Shown here piece by piece: positions 17,680 through 25,964 of a DNA stretch of 38,193 nt. The stretch is taken from assembly GCA_000875945.1 (NCBI GenBank), contig JPZU01000001.1, positions 1,240,445-1,278,637 of the forward strand. The letters are read 5' to 3'. Numbering within the stretch: the stretch's first letter is position 1; every line of letters starts with the position of its first letter. The position numbers and the translations under genes were made by a program. The notes under the pieces are model-generated. The model did not search any database. It was not told the origin of the DNA and saw only the letters and a list, made by a program, of their open reading frames with translations. Origin of the DNA: Lachnospiraceae bacterium TWA4 (GTDB lineage Bacteria > Bacillota > Clostridia > Lachnospirales > Lachnospiraceae).

Positions 17680-17701
17680 AAATAAAAACACTACTACATT
17701 A

Positions 17702-17850
17702 GAGAGGTAACAGAATTAATTTTCTGCTACTTCTCTAACCCAATTCTGATACAAACATTCCTTCACTTGCCTCATCATCTGATCATTAATCAAAGATTGA
17801 TGAATCTTCGGTCACTACAATTTCAGACATTCCTATTTTTGCTTCAAATT
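17702..17850 (-). pseudogene. Remnant of a second copy of the P-loop ATPase gene
   Basis: From the GAGGTAACAGAATTAA hairpin through GAATCT (about 17702-17810) the DNA is about 90% identical by eye to the 3' end of the ATPase gene (12612-12715), then jumps to a stretch matching 13105-13150. The junction sits at TGAATCT, present at both ends of the missing 400 bp in the intact gene, so a microhomology deletion is the simple explanation. The 5' half is absent. Confidence 0.75.
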
Positions 17851-17858
17851 GATTTATT

Positions 17859-17943
17859 TCACATAATAATGTGATAATTTCTACATAATTATTAATAATA
17901 ATGTGAAGGAGTGATATTTATGGAATACATTTTCATAAAATAA
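17859..17943 (+). other. Operator-like palindrome and seven-codon ORF stub
   Basis: TCACAT-AATA-ATGTGA (17859-17874) is a perfect 6-bp palindrome; a further AATGTGAAGGAG follows with a good ribosome site and an ATG at 17920 that runs only seven codons (MEYIFIK). It looks like the promoter and first codons of a lost gene, truncated next to the ATPase remnant. Confidence 0.4.
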
Positions 17944-17950
17944 TCAACCA

Positions 17951-19063
17951 TCAATACATCCCACGAATCTTATCCATGTAAGCGCAAAACTCCTTTACAA
18001 CGCCATCAGGCGCAATAATTTTTGCTTCATCTCCAAATCCTAAAATCCATCCAAAAAACTTATTACTAACTTGCACTGGAACTTTTACTAGAAAATGGTC
18101 TTCATCGATTTTTTTATAAGAAATATCTTTCCTGCCAAAGTGATCAATTGCAACATCCAATAGCGAATTTTTAAAACAAATGGTGACTTCCTCATCCTCT
18201 CCACTGTACATAGAAAATACTCTCTTCATATAAGTCTTAAGGTCAATCTTCAAAAATTCTTCTTGCCCTTCTCTTGGCTGTCCCGTACGCGATACATTTT
18301 TCATACGGTCAACTCTATAGGTTCGCATTTCCTTTGAATAATGGTCAAATGCCAACAAATAATAATTTCCATTATTAATCAAAAGCTGATAGGGACTTAC
18401 CATATATTTTTGACCCCTTTTTCGTTCAATCTGTTTACTTATATCACTAATTGAATAACACAAATATTTAAAAGTAATTCTCTCAGGACTATGAGGCTTT
18501 CCATCCATTGTCTTACTCATGGCTTCATTAATTAAACTAATGGTATTCAAAACGCTTTTATTATTGGTTTTTACTCGGTCAACCACTACCACATTGTGTT
18601 TAATTTTTTCAGCTTGATAATTACTGACAAATTCACAAACTACATTTACCAGTCGCTTCGCCTGTCCTTCTGTTAAAAACTTCGATGCATAAATCCCTTC
18701 TACAAACAAACGAATATCATTCAAATCAAAATGTCTTTGACGCACATAATATCCTTTTTTCTTAGAATCATACACTATGAGTTTTGAATCATCTCTATCA
18801 TCAAGAGCTAAAATTTTTTCTGCTTCTTGAAGTGTGCAATTTAATTCTAGTGCTAACGAAGCTTTATTAATTTCATGAATATCCTTGTAAATCGAGCGTC
18901 TTTCAGAAGAAATTCCCCAGTTCTCAAGAGCTGCTACTATTGTATATCCATCCACAACATGGTTTTCGTCGGTATTTTTTAATAGATATTGTAGTACCAT
19001 ATAAGGTTTTAACTTTTGATTTACTTGTCTTCCATGTTTTGCAACAACTTTGTCTTCCGACAT
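17951..19063 (-). CDS. WYL-domain transcriptional regulator
   Basis: The 370-residue protein has an N-terminal winged-helix region (LKPYMVLQYLLKNTDENHVV ... SSERRSIYKDIHEIN, about residues 17-66) and a WYL domain around residues 195-280 with YMVSPYQLLINNGNYYLLAF and RTYRVDRM, plus a C-terminal WCX-like segment ending EFCAYMDKIRGMY. WYL domains sense ligands, sometimes nucleic acids or nucleotides, and several regulate defence genes or metabolism. The ATG at 19063 has GGAGG 8 nt upstream. It is monocistronic, with a good promoter and an array of repeats upstream that may be its own binding sites. No obvious target gene is adjacent. Confidence 0.92.
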   Translation of the reverse strand: MSEDKVVAKHGRQVNQKLKPYMVLQYLLKNTDENHVVDGYTIVAALENWGISSERRSIYKDIHEINKASLALELNCTLQEAEKILALDDRDDSKLIVYDSKKKGYYVRQRHFDLNDIRLFVEGIYASKFLTEGQAKRLVNVVCEFVSNYQAEKIKHNVVVVDRVKTNNKSVLNTISLINEAMSKTMDGKPHSPERITFKYLCYSISDISKQIERKRGQKYMVSPYQLLINNGNYYLLAFDHYSKEMRTYRVDRMKNVSRTGQPREGQEEFLKIDLKTYMKRVFSMYSGEDEEVTICFKNSLLDVAIDHFGRKDISYKKIDEDHFLVKVPVQVSNKFFGWILGFGDEAKIIAPDGVVKEFCAYMDKIRGMY

Positions 19064-19094
19064 AACTACTTCCTCCCCACAAAACTATATAAAA

Positions 19095-19123
19095 AATATA
19101 TCATATTTAATTATTTGGTGCAA
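19095..19123 (-). promoter_or_regulatory. Promoter of the WYL regulator gene
   Basis: TTGCAC (19123-19118) and TATATT (19100-19095) are spaced 17 bp on the minus strand, about 32 bp before the start codon. Confidence 0.65.
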
Positions 19124-19154
19124 ATAATGATATAATTTTAATTAAAAAGAGAAC

Positions 19155-19260
19155 TAACAACTTTTAAAAGGGACAACTTTTAGAAAGGACAACTTTTGTT
19201 GTAGATAAGTAGTTTTAATTCAAAAGTGACAACTCTAAGGACAACTTTAGGACAACATTT
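19155..19260. repeat. Iterated GGACAACTTT repeats upstream of the WYL promoter
   Basis: Six matches to (G)GACAACTTT lie at about 19155, 19171, 19186, 19227, 19239 and 19249 in the same orientation, in two clusters of three, spaced about 11-16 bp within clusters. They lie 30-140 bp upstream of the WYL promoter and do not overlap any ORF. Phased direct repeats there suit cooperative binding by a regulator, most simply WYL itself; this is inference. Confidence 0.55.
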
Positions 19261-19287
19261 ATTGTATTTTTCTCATCTTTAAACGCA

Positions 19288-19320
19288 AAAAAGAGGACAA
19301 TACTTTTCAGTATCATCCTC
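19288..19320 (-). terminator. Intrinsic terminator of the rubrerythrin gene
   Basis: On the minus strand GAGGATGATAC (19320-19310) pairs with GTATTGTCCTC (19303-19293) with minor mismatch, followed by TTTTTTG. It lies 30 bp past the stop codon. Confidence 0.8.
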
Positions 19321-19349
19321 TCAAATTTCCTTAATTTACAAGGCTTTTC

Positions 19350-19895
19350 TTATTTACCAAAGTATCTGTCAAGTAAGCCCTTGAATGCTTTACCATGTCT
19401 AGCTTCATCTCTTGCCATTTCATGTACTGTATCATGAATAGCATCTAAGTTAGCTTCTTTAGCTCTCTTAGCAAGATCAGCTTTACCAAGTGTAGCACCA
19501 TTTTCAGCTTCAACTCTAAGTTCAAGGTTCTTCTTAGTACTATCAGTAACAACTTCACCTAATAATTCAGCAAATTTAGCTGCATGTTCTGCTTCTTCAA
19601 AAGCAGCTTTTTCATAGTATAAACCAATTTCTGGGTATCCTTCTCTATGAGCTACTCTAGCCATTGCAAGATACATACCAACTTCTGAACATTCACCTTC
19701 AAAGTTAGCTCTTAAGTCAGCTAAGATATCTTCGCTAACACCCTGTGCAACACCTACTACATGTTCTGCTGCCCAAGTCATTTCTTCAGCCTGCTCTACA
19801 AACTTAGAAGCTGGTGCCTTACATACTGGACATTTTTCAGGTGGATTTTCACCTTCTGCTACATAACCACATACCATACATACAAATTTTTTCAT
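19350..19895 (-). CDS. Reverse rubrerythrin
   Basis: The 181-residue protein reduces hydrogen peroxide (and helps with oxygen) in anaerobes. The rubredoxin domain comes first, with C6-x2-C9 and C22-x2-C25, and the diiron four-helix domain second, with EAEHAAK and the C-terminal [12 protein letters not shown]. This order is the reverse of classical rubrerythrin, as in the oxygen-inducible revRbr proteins of clostridia. The ATG at 19895 follows AAAGGAG. It lies downstream of perR with its own promoter and a PerR-like box over the start region. Confidence 0.95.
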   Translation of the reverse strand: MKKFVCMVCGYVAEGENPPEKCPVCKAPASKFVEQAEEMTWAAEHVVGVAQGVSEDILADLRANFEGECSEVGMYLAMARVAHREGYPEIGLYYEKAAFEEAEHAAKFAELLGEVVTDSTKKNLELRVEAENGATLGKADLAKRAKEANLDAIHDTVHEMARDEARHGKAFKGLLDRYFGK

Positions 19896-19935
19896 GATAA
19901 ATACTCCTTTACTTATGTGAATTTCTTAGTAATAT

Positions 19936-19984
19936 CAGTAATAATTATTGATATCAATATATCATACTCTATTCCTATTGTCAA
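19936..19984 (-). promoter_or_regulatory. rbr promoter with PerR-like box
   Basis: TTGACA (19984-19979) and TATATT (19961-19956) are spaced 17 bp. Just downstream, over the expected start point, lies CAGTAATAATTATTG (19936-19950), which differs at one base from the box in the perR promoter and resembles the PerR consensus TTATAATNATTATAA. Confidence 0.75.
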
Positions 19985-20370
19985 CTATTTTTTTCATCTT
20001 TGCATGAATTACATATTCCATAAAAGAATGTCTGATGTTCATCAATATGATGCGGAATAAATTGCTGCGCTAAATCATTAATGCTAGTAATGACATTCAT
20101 AGGCACATCATAAACTCGTTTACAATTCTTGCAAACAAAGTGATAATGCGGGTTCGTATTTCCATCATATTTATCAGATCCATCTCCACAAGATAAATGT
20201 AAGATTTCACCTCGTTCAGATAATAACGCTAAATTTCTATAAACAGTACCCAAACTAATATTTGGATACTTCTCTCTTACAGCCATACAAATCTTATCTG
20301 CAGTCGGGTGCTCATCTGTTGATGAAAGATATTCCATAATTGCTTCGCGTTGTCTACTATGTTTAATCAT
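19981..20370 (-). CDS. perR: PerR-type Fur-family peroxide sensor
   Basis: The 129-residue regulator has the Fur winged helix (HSRQREAIMEYLSSTDEHPTADKICMAVRE ... SLGTVYRNLALLSERGE) and a metal domain with SDKYDGNTNPHYHFVC and paired CxxC motifs (FVCKNC, GICNSC) for the structural zinc. The D-containing stretch before HYH is the PerR-type regulatory metal site, and its pairing with rubrerythrin supports a peroxide rather than an iron sensor. The ATG at 20370 has GAGG 7 nt upstream. It likely represses itself and rbr through the two matching boxes. Confidence 0.9.
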   Translation of the reverse strand: MIKHSRQREAIMEYLSSTDEHPTADKICMAVREKYPNISLGTVYRNLALLSERGEILHLSCGDGSDKYDGNTNPHYHFVCKNCKRVYDVPMNVITSINDLAQQFIPHHIDEHQTFFYGICNSCKDEKNS

Positions 20371-20384
20371 TCTATGTCCTCTAC

Positions 20385-20437
20385 AAAACAGTAATAATTA
20401 CTGTTTTTAATATAACAAATAAAAATCTTTTTGTCAA
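20385..20437 (-). promoter_or_regulatory. perR promoter with perfect PerR-like palindrome
   Basis: TTGACA (20437-20432) and TATATT (20414-20409) are spaced 17 bp. CAGTAATAATTACTG (20389-20403) lies at the start point and extends on both sides to an 11-1-11 perfect palindrome (20385-20407). Confidence 0.8.
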
Positions 20438-20462
20438 CAAATTTATGATACTTTTTTTGATT

Positions 20463-20625
20463 TTGGCATATACTATAGTAAACGGCAGAACACCTGCCTT
20501 CATATAGATTTTGTGCTAGCACAAAGGAGCATCTATAGTTACAGTTCACACATCTACCTATTAATCGTATCCATGTGACTAATAGTATCCGTGTGAACAA
20601 TAACTTCATGCTCCTTTACATATAC
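20463..20625. repeat. Folded repeat element with GTTACWGTTCACAC ends (copy 2)
   Basis: AAAGGAGCAT (about 20522-20531) pairs with ATGCTCCTTT (20609-20618). Next inwards, GTTACAGTTCACAC pairs with GTGTGAACAATAAC, the same end sequence as the element at 187-360. Just outside is a TTTGTGCTAGCACAAA palindrome, and CATATACT occurs at both margins (about 20466 and 20621). It fills the spacer between perR and the spore protein gene; I see no gene in 20438-20679. Confidence 0.6.
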
Positions 20626-20679
20626 TGTTCCTATCATTTTATCATTCGAAGTGGTACACTGACTTGTAAGCTATAATCC

Positions 20680-22248
20680 TTACATAAATTCCTGCCCTTC
20701 TTTTACAATCAGCAATCGTTGCCCTTCTTGTAATTCGTCAGATGCTAATTCATTAATTTCTTTAATTAAGCTAACACTTGCATAAAATCGCTTAGCAATG
20801 CTCCACAATGTATCATCTGATCCAACAACATATCCAACAATTCCTGGCATTTTTTCCTTTTTTTCTTCTGATAGTGGAGCAACTGTTACTCCTACCAACA
20901 AATTTTCTTGCTTCTGCTCTAGAATTAATAAATCCATAGAAATTGCTACTTTTGCCTCAATTTCTTCACTGTCAGTCATAATTGCTGACAACTGCTCAAT
21001 TTCTGGACGAATCTGATAAACACATTTTTCTTTTTCTATCTGTCCTTCTGCTTGAAGAACTTGGGTAAATGGTATCATCTGCTTTTTTTGCCTAAATGGG
21101 AATTTGTCATCACTGCAAATATAAAGCATACAAACTTCTAAAACACCTTCTACTTGCAATCCACCTTCTATTACAGAAGTTTCATCAATTTTAATATTTC
21201 CATTGCAATGACAAACCTGTAAGATTTTTTCTCCATTCGTTAATTTTATACGATCAGATAGTTTAAAACGTGAACTATTTCTTGTATGTAATCGTTCAAA
21301 GATTTCTGCTTCACGCTCTGTATTCATCTCACAATTTGGGCTATAGACATCATCTAAAACTTGTAAACTAACTTCTTCATATAAAATCATTTCCAATAAT
21401 AAGGTTAACTCTAGTTGTATTTTTCGGTTTTCTCCATCCTCATCAATACAAATCGAAATCTCTTGATTTTGAATGGATGTGTCAACCCATGCAATCATTT
21501 CTTCTGTACTATCTTCTACATCCAATCGACCTGAAAATTCAATTTGTTTTTCAAACCATTGAAGAGGAATATGACTTTCTTCTCCACTATAGACAATGAA
21601 TAACTGAATATTTCCTTTAATATCTAACTCGCCATCCATCGCTTTTACACTACATCCAGTAAGCTTTGCACTTTTAAATAAGAGATTTCTCATATTCGGC
21701 TTACTAGAAGGTAGTTCAATTTCTTCTTTAATTCGATAAGTATCTCTTTTTTGAACTACCGTTTGTAAAGCTTCAAGATTTCGATTTAATGAATCAAAAA
21801 ATCGTTCATCTTTTGCTTCTAAAATCAATTCTCGATTGACAAATTCATAAACGGTTACTGTAAAAGTTATAATTGCTTTTAAATTTAACTTCCTTGAATT
21901 GATAATTTCCGTACGAAGGTCTTCAATGTCCGGATGAACTTGAATTTGATTTCCTTCTTTAATACCATCAATATTAATGCACTCATCAAAAGGAATCTCT
22001 CCTGTCATTATTTCTAATTTTCCATCTTCCTTTGTTGCATAGAGAATCTGGAACTTTAATTTTCCATTTATTCGCGCTTGATTTTGTATAACTTTTTGTT
22101 CTTCTATATGAATAGTTGCCTGATCGAATACAATTTGTTCCATATCTTCATTGCTATCTAGGACATTTTTATCTTCATCCATAGTCATTTGTGTAACTAC
22201 TTTTGTTTTAATTCGATTCATATATAGGTTACTCTTTTTAAAATCCAT
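20680..22248 (-). CDS. SPOCS-domain (DUF3794) protein with C-terminal LysM
   Basis: The 522-residue protein has repeated SPOCS/DUF3794 beta-rich units (about residues 25-170, 180-310 and 330-470) and a single LysM at the C-terminus (GYVVGSDDTLWSIAKRFYAS ... LQEGQRLLIV). In clostridia this architecture is found in spore envelope or coat proteins that bind the cortex peptidoglycan; that role is inferred from the family. There is no signal peptide, fitting a protein made in the mother cell. The ATG at 22248 follows GGGGAGG; an ATG at 22266 overlaps the upstream stop and lacks a site. It follows the PrcB-type lipoprotein gene directly and should be co-transcribed. Confidence 0.9.
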   Translation of the reverse strand: MDFKKSNLYMNRIKTKVVTQMTMDEDKNVLDSNEDMEQIVFDQATIHIEEQKVIQNQARINGKLKFQILYATKEDGKLEIMTGEIPFDECINIDGIKEGNQIQVHPDIEDLRTEIINSRKLNLKAIITFTVTVYEFVNRELILEAKDERFFDSLNRNLEALQTVVQKRDTYRIKEEIELPSSKPNMRNLLFKSAKLTGCSVKAMDGELDIKGNIQLFIVYSGEESHIPLQWFEKQIEFSGRLDVEDSTEEMIAWVDTSIQNQEISICIDEDGENRKIQLELTLLLEMILYEEVSLQVLDDVYSPNCEMNTEREAEIFERLHTRNSSRFKLSDRIKLTNGEKILQVCHCNGNIKIDETSVIEGGLQVEGVLEVCMLYICSDDKFPFRQKKQMIPFTQVLQAEGQIEKEKCVYQIRPEIEQLSAIMTDSEEIEAKVAISMDLLILEQKQENLLVGVTVAPLSEEKKEKMPGIVGYVVGSDDTLWSIAKRFYASVSLIKEINELASDELQEGQRLLIVKEGQEFM

Positions 22249-22258
22249 ACATCCTCCC

Positions 22259-22657
22259 CTATGCAAATACTACGGTCATATCTGTATATGCAATTTTTAC
22301 TACAATCCAAGGATAAGAAGCCTCACTTGATACTTCTTCACCTTCCTTTGGTCCTAAAAGTTGTGTTTGTATGTATAACGAATCCTTCGCTTGATAAAAA
22401 TCATCTACGCGAATACTATATCCACTAGTATCTTTTTTCCCATATCCTATCACTAAGTATAAATCTTTTCCATCTGCATACGTTAATCGAAATTCTTTTT
22501 CTTTCTTACTATCAATCAGTTCCATTAATTCTTTGCTAATTTCATTGTTTGCCACAACGTGATAATCAATATCAGCAACCTTTTCAGGCTTAGATTCTTT
22601 ACTACAACCTGAACAAATAATTAATAAAGAAAAAATAAGAAGCCATGCCCTTTTCAT
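22259..22657 (-). CDS. PrcB-type lipoprotein
   Basis: The 132-residue protein has a lipoprotein signal (RAWLLIFSLLIICSGC, lipobox cysteine near residue 18) and a C-terminal PrcB_C-like domain seen in YLVIGYGKKDTSGYSIRVDD and the ending YPWIVVKIAYTD. PrcB helps stabilise a surface protease in oral treponemes, but the small domain is widespread in clostridia and here pairs with the SPOCS/LysM gene 10 bp downstream, suggesting a role at the forespore surface. ATG at 22657 follows GGAGGTGC. Confidence 0.8.
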   Translation of the reverse strand: MKRAWLLIFSLLIICSGCSKESKPEKVADIDYHVVANNEISKELMELIDSKKEKEFRLTYADGKDLYLVIGYGKKDTSGYSIRVDDFYQAKDSLYIQTQLLGPKEGEEVSSEASYPWIVVKIAYTDMTVVFA

Positions 22658-22706
22658 AATGCACCTCCTTATTTAATCTATGCGCTAATTAATTTATATA
22701 TGCAAA

Positions 22707-22737
22707 AAAGAGGTTACATCATTAAAGTAACCTCTTT
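22707..22737 (-). terminator. Terminator of the 91-residue gene
   Basis: AAAGAGGTTAC (22707-22717) and GTAACCTCTTT (22727-22737) form a perfect 11-bp stem with a 9-nt loop, followed on the minus strand by a T-run. Confidence 0.85.
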
Positions 22738-22742
22738 CATTC

Positions 22743-23018
22743 TTAGTTTTTAATATTATCGCAAACATAATCTGTAAAATGCTTATCTGCATATTCCCAG
22801 AAGTTTGCTTTCTTTAAAATCGTTCCAGTTCCTTCCATAGTAATAGACTGACCAATGTTTACACGATTTTTTAAAATCTGAACTAATTCAATAACTGTTG
22901 CAATTGTTACCTGTGGTCCATTGACTGCTGAATCAATTAAAAATTCCTCAATACTCTTTGGAATCACACGCTCATTTGTAACAACATCAAATAAGCTCTC
23001 TGTAGTTCCTGCTGACAT
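22743..23018 (-). CDS. Small conserved-looking protein of unknown function
   Basis: I do not recognise this 91-residue protein. It is soluble, mildly acidic and predicted mixed alpha/beta (KSIEEFLIDSAVNGPQVTIATVIELVQILKNRVNIG), with no signal or membrane segment. GGGGG lies 8 nt before the ATG at 23018, and a strong terminator follows 6 bp past the stop, so it is a real, separate transcription unit. Confidence 0.75.
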   Translation of the reverse strand: MSAGTTESLFDVVTNERVIPKSIEEFLIDSAVNGPQVTIATVIELVQILKNRVNIGQSITMEGTGTILKKANFWEYADKHFTDYVCDNIKN

Positions 23019-23152
23019 AATTATGTCCCCCTTTTGTATTTATTTTGATACGTTTATCATATCATAAAATACAAAAGATTACTAGGAAAACTTCTATTTT
23101 TATTTCTAACTATTTAAATTAAAAACAATTTAAAATTATCAACTAATCTTTT

Positions 23153-24178
23153 TTATTTAATTCTACGAATCCATCCTTCTGGTGCTTCTAATCGACCCAT
23201 CTGAATTCCAGTAAGTGTATCGTAAAGTTTCTTAGTTACTGGACCCATATCTTCCATTCCACTTGGGAAGGTAATTTCCTTACCATGGTCATTAATTTTT
23301 CCAACAGGAGAGATGACAGCTGCTGTACCACATAAACCACATTCTGCAAATTCACTAACTTCTGCAAAAGGAACTTTACGTTCTTCAACTTTTAGTCCTA
23401 AGTAATGTTCTGCTACATATACTAATGAACGACGAGTAATTGAAGGTAAAATACTATCAGACTTAGGAGTAACTACTGTACCATCTTTGGTTACAAATAA
23501 AAAGTTAGCTCCACCTGTTTCTTCTACATAAGTTCTGGTTGCTGCATCTAAGTACATATTTTCATCAAATCCCTGTCTATGTGCTTCCATAATAGGATAT
23601 AAACTCATTGCATAGTTAAGACCTGCTTTAATATGACCGGTTCCATGAGGTGCTGCACGATCATAATCACAAACACGAATAGTAATAGGTTTTACACCAC
23701 CTTTAAAATAAGGTCCTACAGGTGTACAGAATAAACGGAACTGATATTCATCAGCAGGTTTTACACCAATAACTGGATTACTACCAAACATATATGGACG
23801 AAGATATAAAGTTGCACCTGAGCCATAAGGAGGTACAAAATCTGCATTCGCAGCTACTACCTGATCAACAGCTTCAATAAAACGCTCTTCTGGAAATACT
23901 GGCATTTCAAGTCTTCTAGCTGAATCTGCCATACGAGAAGCATTAAGGTCTGGACGGAAAGTGACAATATGTCCATCTTCTGTTGTGTAAGCTTTTAGAC
24001 CTTCAAAGCAAGTCTGTGCATACTGTAAAACACCTGCACATTCTGAAATCACTACATTACTGTCCTCTGTTAAACATCCTTCATCCCATGCACCATCTTT
24101 AAAATTAGAAACATATCTTTTATCAGTTGGCATATAGCCAAAGGTAAGATTACCCCAATCAATATCTTTTTTACTCAT
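23153..24178 (-). CDS. ilvE: Branched-chain amino acid aminotransferase
   Basis: The 341-residue fold-type IV PLP enzyme moves the amino group between leucine, isoleucine or valine and 2-oxoglutarate. It is the long BCAT-II form: GAWDEG near the N-terminus, CFEGLKAY, a catalytic lysine in GTGHIKAGLNYAMS, YVEETGGANFLFV, and the PLP-phosphate region GTAAVISPVG. The ATG at 24178 follows GAAAGGAAG; an upstream GTG-type extension to 24220 would only add a lysine/arginine-rich tail read from the leader. It is monocistronic by spacing. Confidence 0.95.
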   Translation of the reverse strand: MSKKDIDWGNLTFGYMPTDKRYVSNFKDGAWDEGCLTEDSNVVISECAGVLQYAQTCFEGLKAYTTEDGHIVTFRPDLNASRMADSARRLEMPVFPEERFIEAVDQVVAANADFVPPYGSGATLYLRPYMFGSNPVIGVKPADEYQFRLFCTPVGPYFKGGVKPITIRVCDYDRAAPHGTGHIKAGLNYAMSLYPIMEAHRQGFDENMYLDAATRTYVEETGGANFLFVTKDGTVVTPKSDSILPSITRRSLVYVAEHYLGLKVEERKVPFAEVSEFAECGLCGTAAVISPVGKINDHGKEITFPSGMEDMGPVTKKLYDTLTGIQMGRLEAPEGWIRRIK

Positions 24179-24302
24179 AATTTCTTTCTTCCTTTCTCTT
24201 TTTCTTTGTGGGAAAACCATTTATACTATCTTACTACTACATACTTTGAATTTCAAGCAGTTTCTTAATTACAATTCGTATATTAATATATTAGAATTAA
24301 GC

Positions 24303-24345
24303 TATTACTTTTCACACCACGCCATTTTTATTATTCACACTTGCC
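24303..24345 (+). repeat. Partial copy of the GTTACWGTTCACAC element (copy 3)
   Basis: ATTACTTTTCACACCACGCCATTTTT matches the reverse complement of the right end of the element at 187-360 (GTTACTGTTCACACACACGCCATTTT) with a few changes. The other end is missing; a second TTCACAC follows at about 24335. Confidence 0.5.
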
Positions 24346-24364
24346 AAAATATAAATAATAGTCC

Positions 24365-24925
24365 TTAATCAATCCAACCAAAACATTCAAAGTCTTTAGT
24401 ATACTCTACTTCATAAATACAACAATAACCAATAGCGCCTTTTCCGACAAAACGACGAAGAACACCTCCATGAGCTACTACTGCAATTTTTTCATATCCT
24501 AAATCTATGTAACTATCTAACACTGCTTTTACTCGATCAATACACTCTTGCATAGTTTCCCAAGTACACACCTTATGGTCTGGATAAATTCCTCGATAAT
24601 TTTTAAATTCAGTCTGTTGTCTAATAGTGTCTTCATGTCCTTTATTTTGAAATGTCTTATCTGGAATAATTTCGTGTAATCCAAACTCTGTTTTTACTTC
24701 AACACCTGTTTTTAGGGATACAAGTGAAGCTGTTTCCATTGTTCTAGTATAAGGAGAGGATAGAATGATTTCTACACCATTTAATAAAGAGCTTTTTGCA
24801 ACTTCTTTTGCTTGATTTCGTCCTTTTTTAGAAAGTCCTGCCATATCTCTACCAAGTCCAATAAATCCTGCTGTATCACAATCTGTAAAATCTGGTTCAC
24901 CGTGTCTTATAAATACTACTTTCAT
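24365..24925 (-). CDS. Histidine phosphatase family protein
   Basis: The 186-residue protein belongs to the phosphoglycerate mutase-like histidine phosphatases: FIRHGEPDFT holds the phospho-accepting histidine (residue 8), SSPYTRTMETA gives the second arginine, and VAHGGVLR the second histidine. Substrate is unknown; no cofactor synthesis genes are near. ATG at 24925 follows AAAGGAG. The amidase gene lies 20 bp upstream, so the two are probably co-transcribed. Confidence 0.9.
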   Translation of the reverse strand: MKVVFIRHGEPDFTDCDTAGFIGLGRDMAGLSKKGRNQAKEVAKSSLLNGVEIILSSPYTRTMETASLVSLKTGVEVKTEFGLHEIIPDKTFQNKGHEDTIRQQTEFKNYRGIYPDHKVCTWETMQECIDRVKAVLDSYIDLGYEKIAVVAHGGVLRRFVGKGAIGYCCIYEVEYTKDFECFGWID

Positions 24926-24944
24926 CCTATGTTACTCCTTTCCT

Positions 24945-25911
24945 CTAATCATTAAGAAAAAATTCATCAATTCCATTTGCAATACCTATAGCCATTTTTT
25001 TACGATATTCATCTTTTGCCATGAGTTTATCTTCTTCCTTATTACTCATATAACCCATTTCAATAATTGTGGTTGGGACAGTTGTCCAATTAATCCCACT
25101 CATTGTATCTGTTTCCCAAATAGGTCGTTTTTTTGCTCCAGTTTCTTTTATAAATTCATTAATAACTGCTGTTGCAAGTGCCTTACTTTCTTTGTAAAGA
25201 TTTGCATTATATGGATTTTTACTCGTTTGACAAATTGTAAAGGCTCCTTTATCGGAAGTATCTTCAGATCCATTTGCATGAATGCGAACAAATGCATCTG
25301 CATGGTTCTCATTCGCAATTGCTGCTCTCTCACTATTACTGATATTCACCTCGTTTTTAGTGCGAATCATCACAACTTCATAGCCCTTTTTTTCTAACTC
25401 ACTTTGGACTAATTTAGAAACTGCAAGCGTTAGTTCGTACTCTGGTATATGAGTATATTTTCCTTCAGTACCATATGAAACCTTTTTTTAGTTTTGGTAG
25501 CCCCTGGACCAATCGGCTCTTTCGTATTATCTCCTTTTTTCTGATGTCCTGCATCAATAACTACTACTTTTTATTTGTCGTTTTTTGTTTAAGTGTAAAC
25601 TCTTGAACCTTTCCTGATGATGTCTCTTCTTGTGTTATTTCTTCTATGGTCGTTCCTTCTTGTGTTACTATTTCCTCTTTTGTTGTCGTTTCCTCTTGTA
25701 CTGCTTTTTCCTGTGTTGTCACAATTTGAGTGGTTTTGGGGGTTGTTTCTTCTTGGGTAATTATCTGTTCAGTTTGAGAAGACATAGGGGATGTTGAAGT
25801 TTCTAATAGAGGACTAATTACTACATTATTACTGGAAATTTGCTCTGATTGACAAGCCGTACACAAAATAATTAATCCAATGAATGCTCCCAATAAACAT
25901 TTTTTCTTCAT
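24945..25911 (-). pseudogene. Lipoprotein N-acetylmuramoyl-L-alanine amidase, two frameshifts
   Basis: The rebuilt product (about 322 residues) opens with a lipoprotein signal (lipobox LCTAC), a Thr/Glu/Gln-rich linker (about residues 25-115), then an Amidase_3 domain starting [14 protein letters not shown]. Zinc and catalytic residues are the H of DAGH, the H of RIHANGS (VRIHAN) and E of IIEMGYMSN. The frame is broken at an A5/T5 run (about 25570-25574) and a T7 run (25483-25489); one added base at each repairs it. It cleaves the peptide stem from peptidoglycan, at the membrane face. Both breaks are typical homopolymer losses. Confidence 0.85.
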
Positions 25912-25964
25912 AACCAAGTATTCTCCTTTTTTGCTACTAATCATAGCACATCTTTCCTATAGCG

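Noticed and set aside
20367-20609. 80-codon minus-strand ORF over the perR promoter and repeat element
   Set aside because: It covers a consensus promoter, the PerR-like palindrome and the folded repeat, and has no family resemblance.
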